DNA of 64,000 nucleotides from Edaphobacter acidisoli (GTDB taxonomy: Bacteria; Acidobacteriota; Terriglobia; Terriglobales; Acidobacteriaceae), in assembly GCF_014642855.1 (NCBI RefSeq), contig NZ_BMJB01000005.1, forward strand, positions 1 through 64,000, in the 5' to 3' direction. This document shows, in pieces, positions 18,941 to 28,327 of this stretch. Positions within the stretch are counted from its first letter, which is position 1. Each line of letters opens with the position of its first letter. Position numbers and translations under genes: made by a program. The notes under the pieces are model-generated. The model was given only the letters and a program-made list of their open reading frames with translations, ran no database searches and was not told the origin of the DNA.

Positions 18941-19163
18941 CCTCAATGTCACCTTGATTGGTTCGGTAGTATCTCCCACTAACAGAAGCTGCGATATCGA
19001 TCTCGATCGCCAGCGCCGTGCCGTCGGTGAACTCAATGTGCACCTCGCGCCCGGTTGGCGGATTCAAATAAACGCGCACGCTTTCTACCACCTTCGCCGA
19101 GACCTCTGGGAAATCTAAAAAGGGGCGTTACCCATAGGGACCTCCTTGTGTACGAAAAGATGT

Positions 19164-19183
19164 GGCGCTGTCGATATAGCGCC
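19164..19183. terminator. Short hairpin between convergent genes
   Basis: GGCGCT (19164-19169) pairs with AGCGCC (19178-19183) across 8 nt. It lies between virB11 and the convergent LysR gene. T-runs are weak on both sides, so it is a modest terminator candidate. Confidence 0.4.
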
Positions 19184-19211
19184 TTCTGAAACACCCCATC
19201 GACCATAAACA

Positions 19212-20171
19212 TTAGTGGTGTCTACGCTGCGCGGGTGTAGATTGCCTGGAATGCCCCTCCTGCCTTGAAGTAGCCTTGCGCAGTAACAGATCGACGAACT
19301 CGCTCAATGCCGGATGCCGATTATCCTCTCTTACGTAAACTCCGATCTTTCTCGTCAATGTCCGCGCAGGCAAGGGCTTCGAGATCACTGTGGAGTTTCT
19401 TGCGGAAGACGCGCCAAGCAGGCAGATACCGACATTCTGCTCCACCATGTGGAGGGCTTCGGGCGGACCAAACGCATCAGCCACAACCCTTAGCCGCACA
19501 CCTGAGCCTTCAAAGTATTCTTCGACCTCCTCATATTGCTGTGGCGAGTGCTCGCGCCCCACCGCAATAACGGGCACGTCGTCAAGATCCTCAAATCGTA
19601 CAAGAGGCTTGAGCGCGAGCGGGTGAGATTTCGGAACGCACGCTACTACCGGTTCCTCGGACAGCTGACGGGTGAGCAATGCTGGATGAGCAAATGGCAA
19701 CTCGCCGACGGCCACATGGAGCGTTCCATCCACAACTCGCCCGACAAGCGCTGCCGTCAGGCCGGGGCAGTGCCTAATGCGTATCGTAGTATTTTCAATT
19801 CCTTCGAACCGCATCAGGAACCCCAGAAGCGGCGGCGGCAAATAGGTTGAGTGACCAACAAGAAGACGCCTCGCATCCAACCCAGCGAAAGATTTCATCC
19901 GTTCCTCTGCGAGGAGCGCCTGTTCCACTGTCCGCGTCGCGTCTGCATAGAATATCTGCCCCTCTTTGGTGAGTGACATACCTTCATCAGTTCCGATAAA
20001 CAGACGCCGGCCGAGCAGGTTCTCCGCCGTGCGGACACGCTTATGGACTGCCGAGGCACTCAACGACAGCTCTTCGCCAGCCAGCACATATGTCCTCCGT
20101 TTCACCAGAGCGACGACCGCCACCAAGATGTCGATCGTCAATGCCGGAATCCGCATAAAAACCGCCTGCAT
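19212..20171 (-). CDS. LysR-family transcriptional regulator
   Basis: 319 residues. The winged HTH is at about 8-67 (LAGEELSLSASAVHKRVRTAENLLGRRLF would be its core; the turn is SLSASAVHKR). A periplasmic-binding-protein-like effector domain runs from about 95 to 300. The HTH is unusual in having an extended YVLAGEELSLSAS segment and the C-terminus is basic. A second Met at residue 6 is an alternative start. No obvious target stands next to it, because upstream DNA is IS and RHS debris; the regulated gene may have been lost or be part of the element. Family call firm, role unknown. Confidence 0.88.
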   Translation of the reverse strand: MQAVFMRIPALTIDILVAVVALVKRRTYVLAGEELSLSASAVHKRVRTAENLLGRRLFIGTDEGMSLTKEGQIFYADATRTVEQALLAEERMKSFAGLDARRLLVGHSTYLPPPLLGFLMRFEGIENTTIRIRHCPGLTAALVGRVVDGTLHVAVGELPFAHPALLTRQLSEEPVVACVPKSHPLALKPLVRFEDLDDVPVIAVGREHSPQQYEEVEEYFEGSGVRLRVVADAFGPPEALHMVEQNVGICLLGASSARNSTVISKPLPARTLTRKIGVYVREDNRHPALSEFVDLLLRKATSRQEGHSRQSTPAQRRHH

Positions 20172-20600
20172 ATGGACGATGAGCAGAAACTCATCGGCGT
20201 TCCTGTTCGTCCTCTCGAGACGAGCTTAGGCTATTCCATATAAATCGCAACCGTTCAACCGAGACTGGCAGGGATTGCGGCCAATGTAGCACACGGGCGA
20301 GCGCCAACGAGACAGCGCTCAGTGGATAGCCGCTGCCACTTCTGATTTGCTCGATAGCGTGTAAAGCTGCTTTTCCAAGCAGACGCGTAAATCTCCCGCG
20401 AGGGGAGGTTACGCCACCGCAAAGTTTGCTACAGACCTCTTGCACAATGGCGGCGTATAGCTCCGCGCCCCTCGTCCCCTACGCTGCAAGCGGATGGTCT
20501 TGGCCGGATGGACAGGTGATGCGGTGGACATCAAGATGTCTATATGACGGAAGCGGAGCAGGGTTAGCTGAGGCGCCGGCAGTAGCGCGCCGGCGGGGAA
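20172..20600. other. Stretch upstream of LysR without a clear gene
   Basis: A minus-strand frame (20191-20445, 84 codons) has an ordinary residue mix but no recognisable motif or ribosome site. The DNA just before 20601 may be more of the IS66 remnant in another frame. No promoter is obvious for the LysR gene. Confidence 0.35.
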
Positions 20601-20774
20601 CGGGCTGCCGCGCTCTACTCCCTGATCGGCTCAGCCAAGCTCAACTCGCTCGACCCGGAGCTCTATCTCCGCCAGGTCCTCGCTCGTATCGCTGACCATC
20701 CCGTGACCCGTATCGAAGAACTCCTGCCCTGGAACTTCGCTCTTCATCTCACTGATACTTCCAGAGCTGTTTGA
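20601..20774 (+). pseudogene. IS66-family transposase remnant (C-terminal fragment)
   Basis: The frame starting at 20601 reads [15 protein letters not shown], then a stretch with [15 protein letters not shown] and EELLPWNF, ending at TGA 20772. This is the conserved C-terminus of IS66 TnpC, where the short helix region and LPWN block are diagnostic. About 57 codons remain of a normal 500 or so. No DDE residues are left, so it cannot transpose. It marks an old insertion between the LysR gene and the RHS locus. Confidence 0.85.
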
Positions 20775-20793
20775 GACCGATACCCATACTCTG

Positions 20794-20833
20794 ACATGTA
20801 GTGTTCACGATTTTTTTAGTGGACACTACATGT
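20794..20833. repeat. Inverted repeat next to the IS66 remnant
   Basis: ACATGTAGTGTTCAC (20794-20808) and GTGGACACTACATGT (20819-20833) are reverse complements with one mismatch, separated by a T-rich loop (gattttttta). The T-run is in the loop, not behind the stem, so this is not a normal terminator. It may be a protein-binding palindrome or a scar of the IS end. Confidence 0.55.
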
Positions 20834-20843
20834 ACCACTGACC

Positions 20844-20923
20844 TGACCCATGCTCGAGCCACAGTATCTAGCCTCGAAGTAATTCAGTCCGCTCTCACTA
20901 TCTCGTTCTTTGCCGGTAAAGTG
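20844..20923 (-). pseudogene. Orphan fragment of an RHS core domain
   Basis: These 80 nt match 22282-22361 of the neighbouring RHS gene at all but about 5 positions, in the same orientation. On the minus strand the copied part encodes the FTGKERDSESGLDYFGARYY-type RHS core. It is cut off on both sides and has no reading frame of its own. It shows that a second RHS gene, or a duplicated 3' end, once stood here and was destroyed, probably by the IS66 event. Confidence 0.75.
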
Positions 20924-21000
20924 GGTCCGTGAAAACTCTATGGCGGTTGCGCAAACACCATACCCCTCTTAAGCGTAGACCTCAACGTAGAACCAATAAG

Positions 21001-21504
21001 CTATTGAAAGTCAGGGAGCCACCAGGGTTTCGGCATTGCCCAGAAGACGATCTCTCCCGGCTTGGAGACCGCCGTGTGGGAGCCACATTTGTTTACTAAA
21101 ACCACACCGGTCTCTAACACTTGCTTGACCTGGATCATCGTCATAGCAGGTTCATTGCAGTTGATGTACGCGAGCCTATACGGCTCATTGCCGGGTTTTG
21201 GCCCCACGATCAGTACAAACTGCTGAAATCCAGGCAACATTTCTAGGGAACCCGTCCCATTTTTACCTATGGAGACCTCCGACGATTTCCATCCATCCCC
21301 CCACCTTACAGTCACTTTTCTGTTGGGCATGGCTTTGCCAGTTTTCCCGTTTACCAGTCGAATGGTGAATGTCTGCGCAACAAGCGATACGGGTAAAGCA
21401 GATCCTGCGATGAGCAAGAAAATTGCGAACCCTCCGATGATCCGCGAAGCGGCGCTATAGACCACTTTGAGCTGAGAATTCATCTTCGACCTCTTTCTTT
21501 TCAA
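21001..21504 (-). CDS. Small secreted protein downstream of the RHS gene, candidate immunity or accessory protein
   Basis: 167 residues. A basic start and hydrophobic segment (about 22-43) give a signal peptide ending near SLVAQT. The mature part is beta-rich (FTIRLVNGKTGKAMPNRKVTVRW would be an Ig-like/peptidase-regulatory strand pair; the core is GKAMPNRKVTV) and resembles a carboxypeptidase-regulatory-like domain. Two Cys in the second half could bridge. It overlaps the RHS stop by 4 nt, so it is co-translated with the last RHS gene, where immunity genes usually stand. Family not recognised; the immunity role is inference. Confidence 0.7.
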   Translation of the reverse strand: MKRKRSKMNSQLKVVYSAASRIIGGFAIFLLIAGSALPVSLVAQTFTIRLVNGKTGKAMPNRKVTVRWGDGWKSSEVSIGKNGTGSLEMLPGFQQFVLIVGPKPGNEPYRLAYINCNEPAMTMIQVKQVLETGVVLVNKCGSHTAVSKPGEIVFWAMPKPWWLPDFQ

Positions 21505-24500
21505 CAGTGACTGTACTCAGCGGAGCAATATCCAGAGTTATTACTTGGGCGATTGGAAGGAGGGTCGTCTTTATGATCCTTTCTATATTGTTGAACATAC
21601 TGCTTGAGATTTTGAAGTTGGGTATCTTTTCCCTCCTTAGTGTTGGCGCGATTGAACGCTTGCACAAACGGCATGATTCCTGCAAGCGGAACCGGACCCG
21701 CTTCCGTTCCCATTTTCACACCAGCTTGAAGGAGCGCCCCATATGTATCGCGAGCCATGGTGTCAGCTTTGCCGGGGTCGGTATATGTCTTGTCTGGAGC
21801 ATGACCATTACCTTGCATGCCGGGGAGAAGAAAAGCGAACAAGTGTCCGAATAGAGGTCCAAAGCCCGCGTGGGAGTAGGAGTCCTGCTCAGCGTGAAGA
21901 TAAGCACCTAAAGCCTCGCCTCCATACCCCTCTCCTAGGCTATCCGATGTGCTTTCGAATGAATTCCACATTTCGGCTCTTCGCTCGCTCGTAGTGAAAT
22001 GAAAGTCCCGTCTTGCTCCAGATCCCAGGAACCCATAACCATTCCACGGATTTGTTGCCTTACTCTCGTCGACCCCTTGATCAGCGCGTGCGATCACCCC
22101 AGATTCGTAGCTCGAATATCCGGCTGCATACGCAAGAGCCTGCGTAAGATCAAGATGTACGTCCTGCTCGTAGAATCCATCGGGGTCTGTGTACCTTAAT
22201 GGATTGTTGAAACCATAACGATAGAGATTCAGTGCTTGCGGATTACCCGGGTTCGGTCCTGTGGCATCTGGACTCATGAAGCGACCCATGCTCGAGTCAT
22301 AGTATCTAGCCCCGAAGTAATCCAGTCCGCTCTCACTATCTCGTTCTTTGCCGGTAAAGTGTTGTTCGGTGGGGCCTGAAGATTGCCCAATAGGCATTTC
22401 GCCGAACGGCATCCCCATGTAAGTAGCCTCTAGAGAGCCAGCAAAGTTCGTCTGCGCCCGTCGCGTGCCGAGCCAATCCGTCAGATGGAAGTGCAACCCC
22501 TGGTTGTCGTATGTCGCCAAGAGGCTGCCATTCACATAGACATTCGTATGGATCGGGTTACCCGAACCATCCAACTCTGTCATCTGTTCCCCGGAAGGCC
22601 CCAGGATATATTGGTTGGTCAGCGTGAACCCATTGGAGCTGACATCACAACTCCAGACGGAGATTGTGCCCTTGGCAACACGATGTCCCTCTACGTCGTA
22701 GAGGTATTGCGTCATGCTCGTGGCGTCCAGAGGTGGTGCGGCCGGTGTGCCAACAGCGCAGATTCTGCCGTCCGGATCGTAGAGGTAGACATGACTGCCA
22801 TCGCCGATTATATTGCCCGCGGGATCGTAGGAAGGTGCGACCGTTGTCCCACTCGCATTCGTGCTGAGAATCTGGTTGGCGCTGTTGTAGCTCGCTATAT
22901 CGGTCGTGATGCTCGCCGAAGATGCGGGTTGGCAAGGGGATGTCCCACCGCCTGCAATGCTCTGATCCGATCCAGACTGGTTTGTTCTATTGCCGAACGA
23001 GTCGTATGACCAGCAATAATACGAATTCTGACCGTACGCTGGCGTAGCAGTACCGCTGGCGAGTCGATTCAGACCATCGTATCCAAAGGTCCATGTTCCC
23101 ATCACGGAATCGGTATAACCCAGCAAGTTACCATTCAGATCATATCCGAGGTTCGGTGAAAGCATGCTGTAGCTGTAGACAGGCGTTGCGACCGTGCTGG
23201 GGTCCGTTCCTCCAGTCAAGCTGCCACTGCTGGGGTTTGCTGAGAACGAGCCCTGCGCGAAGTCCTGGCTGTCATACGTGCTGGCCAGCGAGTAGGAATA
23301 GTCTGATGAGGCTCCAGGTTGCTTCGAAGTGAGCGTGAGCGTGCTGCCGCTTAGAGTAGCCGTAACCTGGGAATTCGGATCAGTGTTCAATGCAGACTCC
23401 AGTGCCGCTGCTATTGCGCTGGAAGTCGTGTTGGTCGTTGAATTATACGTTGCGGACTCTGAAACGCCGCCGACCGTCAACGTGACTGTGCCCGCATCAA
23501 AGGCACTCGGGTCCCAGATAATCGGTGCCGCAACTTGACGAACCATACTGTTATTCGTGTCCGCAATGTCGAGGTTGCCATTACCGTCAACAGCAACATT
23601 CGAAGGAAAATAGAGCGCGACGGTTGTCGCCGGTTCGTTGTCCCCCGTATAGCCGATCAGACCATTGCCGGCAACTGTTAAGATAATCCCGCTTGAAGCT
23701 TTGACGGCCCGCACAACTGAGTTTCCATTATCTGCAATATACATATTGCCGGAGGTATCGAATGTTACGCCCGAAGGCATCGACAACGTGGCAGATGTAG
23801 CGGCTCCTCCGTCCCCCGTATATCCAAGAGTTCCGTTTCCCGCAATCGTGCTGATGATCCCCGTGGATGCTGTGACCTCACGAATCCGATCACTGTACTG
23901 TTCTGCGATATAAATATTGCTCGCGGAATCAATGGCAACCCCTACAGGGTAGTGTATGGAAGCCGCCGTAGCCGGTCCGCCATCCCCCGCATACGTCGCC
24001 GCACCATTTCCTGCAATGGTTGTGATGATGCCGGTCGAGGCATTGATCTCTCGAACCACATTGTTGTTGGAATCGGCAAAATAGATGTTCCCTGATGCAT
24101 CCAGAGCAATCCCCTGTGGGTCGCCCAGTTTCGCGGCGGTCGCCAAGCCTCCATCCCCGGAATAGCCGTACGAACCATTCCCGGCTATGGTTGTAATAAT
24201 TCCAGTCGCCGCAGTGACCTTGCGAATTACCTCGGCTCCCGCATCGGTAATGTATAAATTGCCTACAGCATCGACTGCAATTCCACTTGGGGAGAGCTGA
24301 GCGCTCGTCGCTGGGCCTCCATCGCCGGAATAGCCTGGCGTTCCGTTGCCAACCACTGTTGTAATGATCCCAGTGCCAGCGGTGACTTTACGAATGCAAT
24401 AATTGTCCGCATCCACGATATAGATGTTGTTGGCCGTATCCACCACAACAGAAATAACCGAATGCATTTCGGCGCTGGTCGCTGAACCACCATCGCCAGA

Positions 24501-24632
24501 GTAGCCTTCATTTATCGAGCCGGCTACCGTCGTTATAAGAGGGGCTTGGGCACTAGCGGCACTCGGAAGCAGACATAAAACGCCTACCAGAGATAGCGGT
24601 AGTTTGTGCAGAACTCGGAGCGCAAATGTCAT
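21501..24632 (-). CDS. Secreted NHL-repeat / RHS-core protein with predicted metal-dependent hydrolase C-terminus
   Basis: 1043 residues. A signal peptide ends at ASAQA (about 30). Residues about 32-370 hold six NHL propeller repeats, each with GYSGDGGPATSA-like and NLYIADxxN-like blocks. A linker domain follows, then YD/RHS repeats from about 480 and the RHS-associated core (RDSESGLDYFGARYYDSS, then MGRFMSPD) near 760. After the core DPDG the C-terminal 200 residues are variable, as in polymorphic toxins. They contain HFTTSERRAEMW and AYLHAEQDSYSHAGF with GHLF: a His/Asp-rich layout like zinc phospholipase C/S1-P1 enzymes. It starts inside the end of the upstream RHS gene (ATGA). RHS shells store and deliver C-terminal toxins; the toxic activity here is inferred. 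Confidence 0.85.
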   Translation of the reverse strand: MTFALRVLHKLPLSLVGVLCLLPSAASAQAPLITTVAGSINEGYSGDGGSATSAEMHSVISVVVDTANNIYIVDADNYCIRKVTAGTGIITTVVGNGTPGYSGDGGPATSAQLSPSGIAVDAVGNLYITDAGAEVIRKVTAATGIITTIAGNGSYGYSGDGGLATAAKLGDPQGIALDASGNIYFADSNNNVVREINASTGIITTIAGNGAATYAGDGGPATAASIHYPVGVAIDSASNIYIAEQYSDRIREVTASTGIISTIAGNGTLGYTGDGGAATSATLSMPSGVTFDTSGNMYIADNGNSVVRAVKASSGIILTVAGNGLIGYTGDNEPATTVALYFPSNVAVDGNGNLDIADTNNSMVRQVAAPIIWDPSAFDAGTVTLTVGGVSESATYNSTTNTTSSAIAAALESALNTDPNSQVTATLSGSTLTLTSKQPGASSDYSYSLASTYDSQDFAQGSFSANPSSGSLTGGTDPSTVATPVYSYSMLSPNLGYDLNGNLLGYTDSVMGTWTFGYDGLNRLASGTATPAYGQNSYYCWSYDSFGNRTNQSGSDQSIAGGGTSPCQPASSASITTDIASYNSANQILSTNASGTTVAPSYDPAGNIIGDGSHVYLYDPDGRICAVGTPAAPPLDATSMTQYLYDVEGHRVAKGTISVWSCDVSSNGFTLTNQYILGPSGEQMTELDGSGNPIHTNVYVNGSLLATYDNQGLHFHLTDWLGTRRAQTNFAGSLEATYMGMPFGEMPIGQSSGPTEQHFTGKERDSESGLDYFGARYYDSSMGRFMSPDATGPNPGNPQALNLYRYGFNNPLRYTDPDGFYEQDVHLDLTQALAYAAGYSSYESGVIARADQGVDESKATNPWNGYGFLGSGARRDFHFTTSERRAEMWNSFESTSDSLGEGYGGEALGAYLHAEQDSYSHAGFGPLFGHLFAFLLPGMQGNGHAPDKTYTDPGKADTMARDTYGALLQAGVKMGTEAGPVPLAGIMPFVQAFNRANTKEGKDTQLQNLKQYVQQYRKDHKDDPPSNRPSNNSGYCSAEYSHC

Positions 24633-27600
24633 TTGCTCTGCTCCGATCCAGTGATAGTGATTGAGGTAGTCCCGCTTGTTCCGTAGCTCTGAACAATACT
24701 TCCCGTATCCGTTTCACCATTTACCCTGAGTCTCGAGTCATAAAACCGGATGACAGTCAATCCGGTTCCATAGAGCGCTCCCGTTAAGCCTCCAGCAGGA
24801 CTATAAGACGGATTCGAGAACAGCATTGGCGGATGAGTTGCATCATTCCAGCTACTCTTTACGGACAGAACGTGGCCAGCGCCATCATATTGAGTTGAAA
24901 ATAGCGTTGTTCCGAGACCGTTGCTATAGTCTGTCAGCTTACCGGCAAGATCATACTTGTAGGTAGAGTATCCTGGGTAATCAGTCGTGCACTTCGTGAA
25001 GACGCATTGCAGCTCGCTTGTTACCCTTCCCATCGCATCGTAAGCATAAGGAATGCGTTTAGAGTAGACCACCCCATTAGAGATGGCATCCTCTTCCGTC
25101 AGACGTCCTATCGTATTTGACGTGCCAGAAAGACTGGAAGAATCATAAGTGTAGGAAGCAACAAGAACTCCACTGGATGGGCTTGAGCAGTTGGGGACAC
25201 TGTAAAACTTATACGTAACTCTGTTCAGTACGTCATAGCAGTAGCCAAGTATCGTTGGTGCTGTGGCTAAATTGATCGGCTGTGACAATTTCTGGACTAG
25301 ATTTCCATTCGCATCATAGCTGTATTGAATGGTTCCCGTTTCTGGATTCGATGCGACAATGAGGCGAGACAGCGGGTCATATGTGAAGCTGCGCGCTCGT
25401 GGTGTTTCACCAACAGAAGAATTGCCAATCTGATTGACGCTTGTAAGATTATCCAACGCATCGTAACGGTAGTCCGTTTCCAGGTTCAATGGATTCGCAG
25501 GCGTCCCTAGCTCCATCACCTGTGTCAAGCGGCCCAGTCCGTCACTCGTTCGAGCCCAGGAATGACTTGCTTCGTCTGTATAAGTGGTCGCATTCCCCGC
25601 ATACGTCCAGATCAGCGACGAACTGTCCGGTTGAGTTTGAGTTTGCTTACGTCCCAGGGCATCGTAGAGCGGAAATAAAGTCAATCCATAAGTTGGATCC
25701 CTCAGAGTTCGATAAGGATTTGAAGTGGAGTAGACCTGTCCCATTGTGTTGTATGTGGTGTCCACATAATCGACACCCGAGTCGGAGTTCAGCTGCGTTT
25801 GCACTACCCTCCCGAGCCCATCGTAGAGCGTCGTACGAACGATAGGACCTGCCGCTTCACCGGTTGTGGTCGTTACAGTAACTTTTGGCGGGGTGGGGTC
25901 GCCGTTATAGTTGACCATCATGCTGCCACCACCTGGCGGATAATCTATCTCAGTCAGGCGGTTTAGACTGTCACCATAAGAATAACTTGTAATCTGACTG
26001 TTCCAATCTGTATGAGATGCGAGCTGCCCCGTCGTGTAGTAATATGAGTAGTGGTCAGTTGCATTGTTGGCATAGGTTGCCAATGTAAGATAGGCATCTG
26101 TTGGTTGACGTGGAGTAAATCCTTGGTACGCGTCGGCATAGCTATAGGTTGTTGTATATGACTTCGGATCTGTCTCACTGACAACCATCCCCGCTAAATC
26201 GTACCTATAGGTCGTAGGCGGATTCCAGTTGGCACAGTTGCTTCCCGAAAAGGCGAGGCAATGTTTCTCAGAGGTAAGATTTCCCCGAGGCCCGACCATC
26301 GTTGCCGGGTAATTCGCGTCATCGTGATTCAGAATTCCGGCACTTCCCGATAAAGGGAACTCGTCGTAATTGTACTGAACCATTGAAACAGGGTTTCCAG
26401 AACCATCAGTAACAGTTACCTGTGATGGCTTATCGACAATATGGGCCTGAGAGTAAGGATAGGATGGCTGCGTCGGGTTAGGACTCGACCACAAATAATT
26501 AGTAAAGGTTTTGCGCAACCATGCTGGAGGGTTTGCCGCCGCAGCACATGGGTTGCCTGAACAGGAATAATAATCAGACTCGTCCTTCTCAATGACGTTG
26601 TCATACCCATCGTATTTCAGCTGTGTCTGCTTCTGTAGCGGTGTAGCGCCATCGTAGAGAGTTGTCGTTATTTGACCTGGATACGCACCAGCATAAGTTG
26701 TTGCCACCGATTCAAGTAGCTTACCAGCGCTTGTGTAGATAAGCTTGGATGTCTCCTGCCATGATGGCGCACCCCAGGGAAAGAGAGTACTGCTGTATTG
26801 CGTCGCCGTACCTGTATATGACGTATAGCTTCCATCGGGGGCGGTCACCGTCGACGTTAACGAAGTTATATAACCTGAACTGGATGTAGTAGGAAAGTTA
26901 TACGACCAGTGATCTTCGCCCGACCCAGATGAAATGTATGCGTCGGTTACGACGAGACATGAGATGCGCGAGAAGTCCCCGTACCCCCCACAATCGCCGC
27001 GGACTCCCCACACGAATCGAACATAGCCACCAGTGGGGAAATTGATTCTCTGAATCGTCCCATATAGCGGGTCATAAATGAAACCGTACGCAGTGCCATT
27101 CGGCAATGTGATCGCGGTCACTGCATCCACTGATGAGGAGGTCATCGGCTGAACTGAAGCAGTGACGTTGCCTGCGCCGCCAGGATTAAAACAACAGATT
27201 TCCCACGTGGATGGGTCGTTGGGATCTTGTTGAGGGTGGGGCATGGTCCAGACACCTACCGGGACCTGAGAAACCGTCACAGAATAGTTCTCATTGTTTC
27301 CGCTAGCATCCTCCGTGGTAACGGTGTATGTTTTTGCGGCAATCTCGCCAACCTGCGCGATTGGGAAGTTTGTCGCGAAGGTAGTTCTACCTGCGCTGTC
27401 CTGAGCTATGGAAGCCACATTCCCATTGGCGTCTTCAAGTGTCCCGCTTGACCAGAATCCGGCGCTACCCCAGTATTGAGTTCCGTTTGGGTAAAGAATT
27501 GAAGGACCATAACCGCCTTGCGTGGCGACCCCGATGTTAGCGCCTGTTACAGATATTGCCGTTTGAAGGTCAGATCCGTCCCAGGTAGTGGCATTAGTGG

Positions 27601-28327
27601 GAGAGCCGTAGTACTGAGTACATTGCGAAGCGGAACTTCCTCCTTCGTACCCGTTCACATAGGCCACGTTCATCTCATGGGTAGACCCGGTCTCGTCCGA
27701 ATAAAGGTATGGACCAGATATCTGACATCCCGCTACAGTGGGACCGTCTATCTGACTTCCATTTACGTTATATACAGGAGTGTAATTGGGAATAGTTGTT
27801 ACAGTATCGGTCAAAAATGGCCCCGTGGTTGACCATGGGCCGACAGGGGCTGTCGCGGCATTGTAACTTCCGGGCATCCACTTGTAGTTAACTATTGAAG
27901 AATTAAGGACTGTAAAACCTAAATCCATCGCGCTGGAATAGGTATTTGCTTCCTGTAGGGAAACTGTCGCGGATGAATTGTAGAGAAGAGCGAATGGAAT
28001 CCTTGGTCCTCTGGCACTCGTCGGGCCTGAAGGAAACGGAACCTTGACGCTCAGAGCGCCCGTAATATTGTTGACACTCCAAATTACATCTAGCTTATCT
28101 GGATCAGGGGTACCCGAAGGGTTGTGCGCGTCCGCATAGACGCCAGGAGGTGCCTGTGCCATTGAGCGGGTACCTCCGAATACGGCAACTAAGGCGATCA
28201 TTACAAGTGCTAGCTGACGAACTCTATAGGTCGCATTTATCTGCTGATCCTGCTGCAGGCATTGGAATTCATCGTGGTCACCTGAGTCATTAAGTATTTT
28301 GGGGGGAACTGGAAACAACTCTTGCAT
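24629..28327 (-). CDS. Secreted RHS/YD-repeat protein without core or toxin domain
   Basis: 1232 residues. A long basic N-terminus precedes a hydrophobic signal segment (about 38-58, ending SMAQA). The first 400 residues form a beta-rich domain with few Cys; the remainder is YD repeats (YRYDALDNLTSVNQ, then LTSYSYGDSLNRLTEID and many more). It stops without the RHS-associated core. The next gene, overlapping by 4 nt, supplies more YD repeats, the core and the C-terminal domain. So the shell is split into two proteins, or the two are an ancestral fusion broken by a stop. The C-terminus ends abruptly at GSEQSK, supporting a split. Confidence 0.85.
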   Translation of the reverse strand: MQELFPVPPKILNDSGDHDEFQCLQQDQQINATYRVRQLALVMIALVAVFGGTRSMAQAPPGVYADAHNPSGTPDPDKLDVIWSVNNITGALSVKVPFPSGPTSARGPRIPFALLYNSSATVSLQEANTYSSAMDLGFTVLNSSIVNYKWMPGSYNAATAPVGPWSTTGPFLTDTVTTIPNYTPVYNVNGSQIDGPTVAGCQISGPYLYSDETGSTHEMNVAYVNGYEGGSSASQCTQYYGSPTNATTWDGSDLQTAISVTGANIGVATQGGYGPSILYPNGTQYWGSAGFWSSGTLEDANGNVASIAQDSAGRTTFATNFPIAQVGEIAAKTYTVTTEDASGNNENYSVTVSQVPVGVWTMPHPQQDPNDPSTWEICCFNPGGAGNVTASVQPMTSSSVDAVTAITLPNGTAYGFIYDPLYGTIQRINFPTGGYVRFVWGVRGDCGGYGDFSRISCLVVTDAYISSGSGEDHWSYNFPTTSSSGYITSLTSTVTAPDGSYTSYTGTATQYSSTLFPWGAPSWQETSKLIYTSAGKLLESVATTYAGAYPGQITTTLYDGATPLQKQTQLKYDGYDNVIEKDESDYYSCSGNPCAAAANPPAWLRKTFTNYLWSSPNPTQPSYPYSQAHIVDKPSQVTVTDGSGNPVSMVQYNYDEFPLSGSAGILNHDDANYPATMVGPRGNLTSEKHCLAFSGSNCANWNPPTTYRYDLAGMVVSETDPKSYTTTYSYADAYQGFTPRQPTDAYLTLATYANNATDHYSYYYTTGQLASHTDWNSQITSYSYGDSLNRLTEIDYPPGGGSMMVNYNGDPTPPKVTVTTTTGEAAGPIVRTTLYDGLGRVVQTQLNSDSGVDYVDTTYNTMGQVYSTSNPYRTLRDPTYGLTLFPLYDALGRKQTQTQPDSSSLIWTYAGNATTYTDEASHSWARTSDGLGRLTQVMELGTPANPLNLETDYRYDALDNLTSVNQIGNSSVGETPRARSFTYDPLSRLIVASNPETGTIQYSYDANGNLVQKLSQPINLATAPTILGYCYDVLNRVTYKFYSVPNCSSPSSGVLVASYTYDSSSLSGTSNTIGRLTEEDAISNGVVYSKRIPYAYDAMGRVTSELQCVFTKCTTDYPGYSTYKYDLAGKLTDYSNGLGTTLFSTQYDGAGHVLSVKSSWNDATHPPMLFSNPSYSPAGGLTGALYGTGLTVIRFYDSRLRVNGETDTGSIVQSYGTSGTTSITITGSEQSK

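Noticed and set aside
20191..20445. 84-codon minus-strand frame upstream of the LysR gene
   Set aside because: No ribosome site or recognisable motif; cannot be separated from chance.
23640..24520. Regularly spaced similar DNA blocks that might suggest a CRISPR array
   Set aside because: They are diverged and encode NHL propeller repeats in frame; no identical repeats with spacers.
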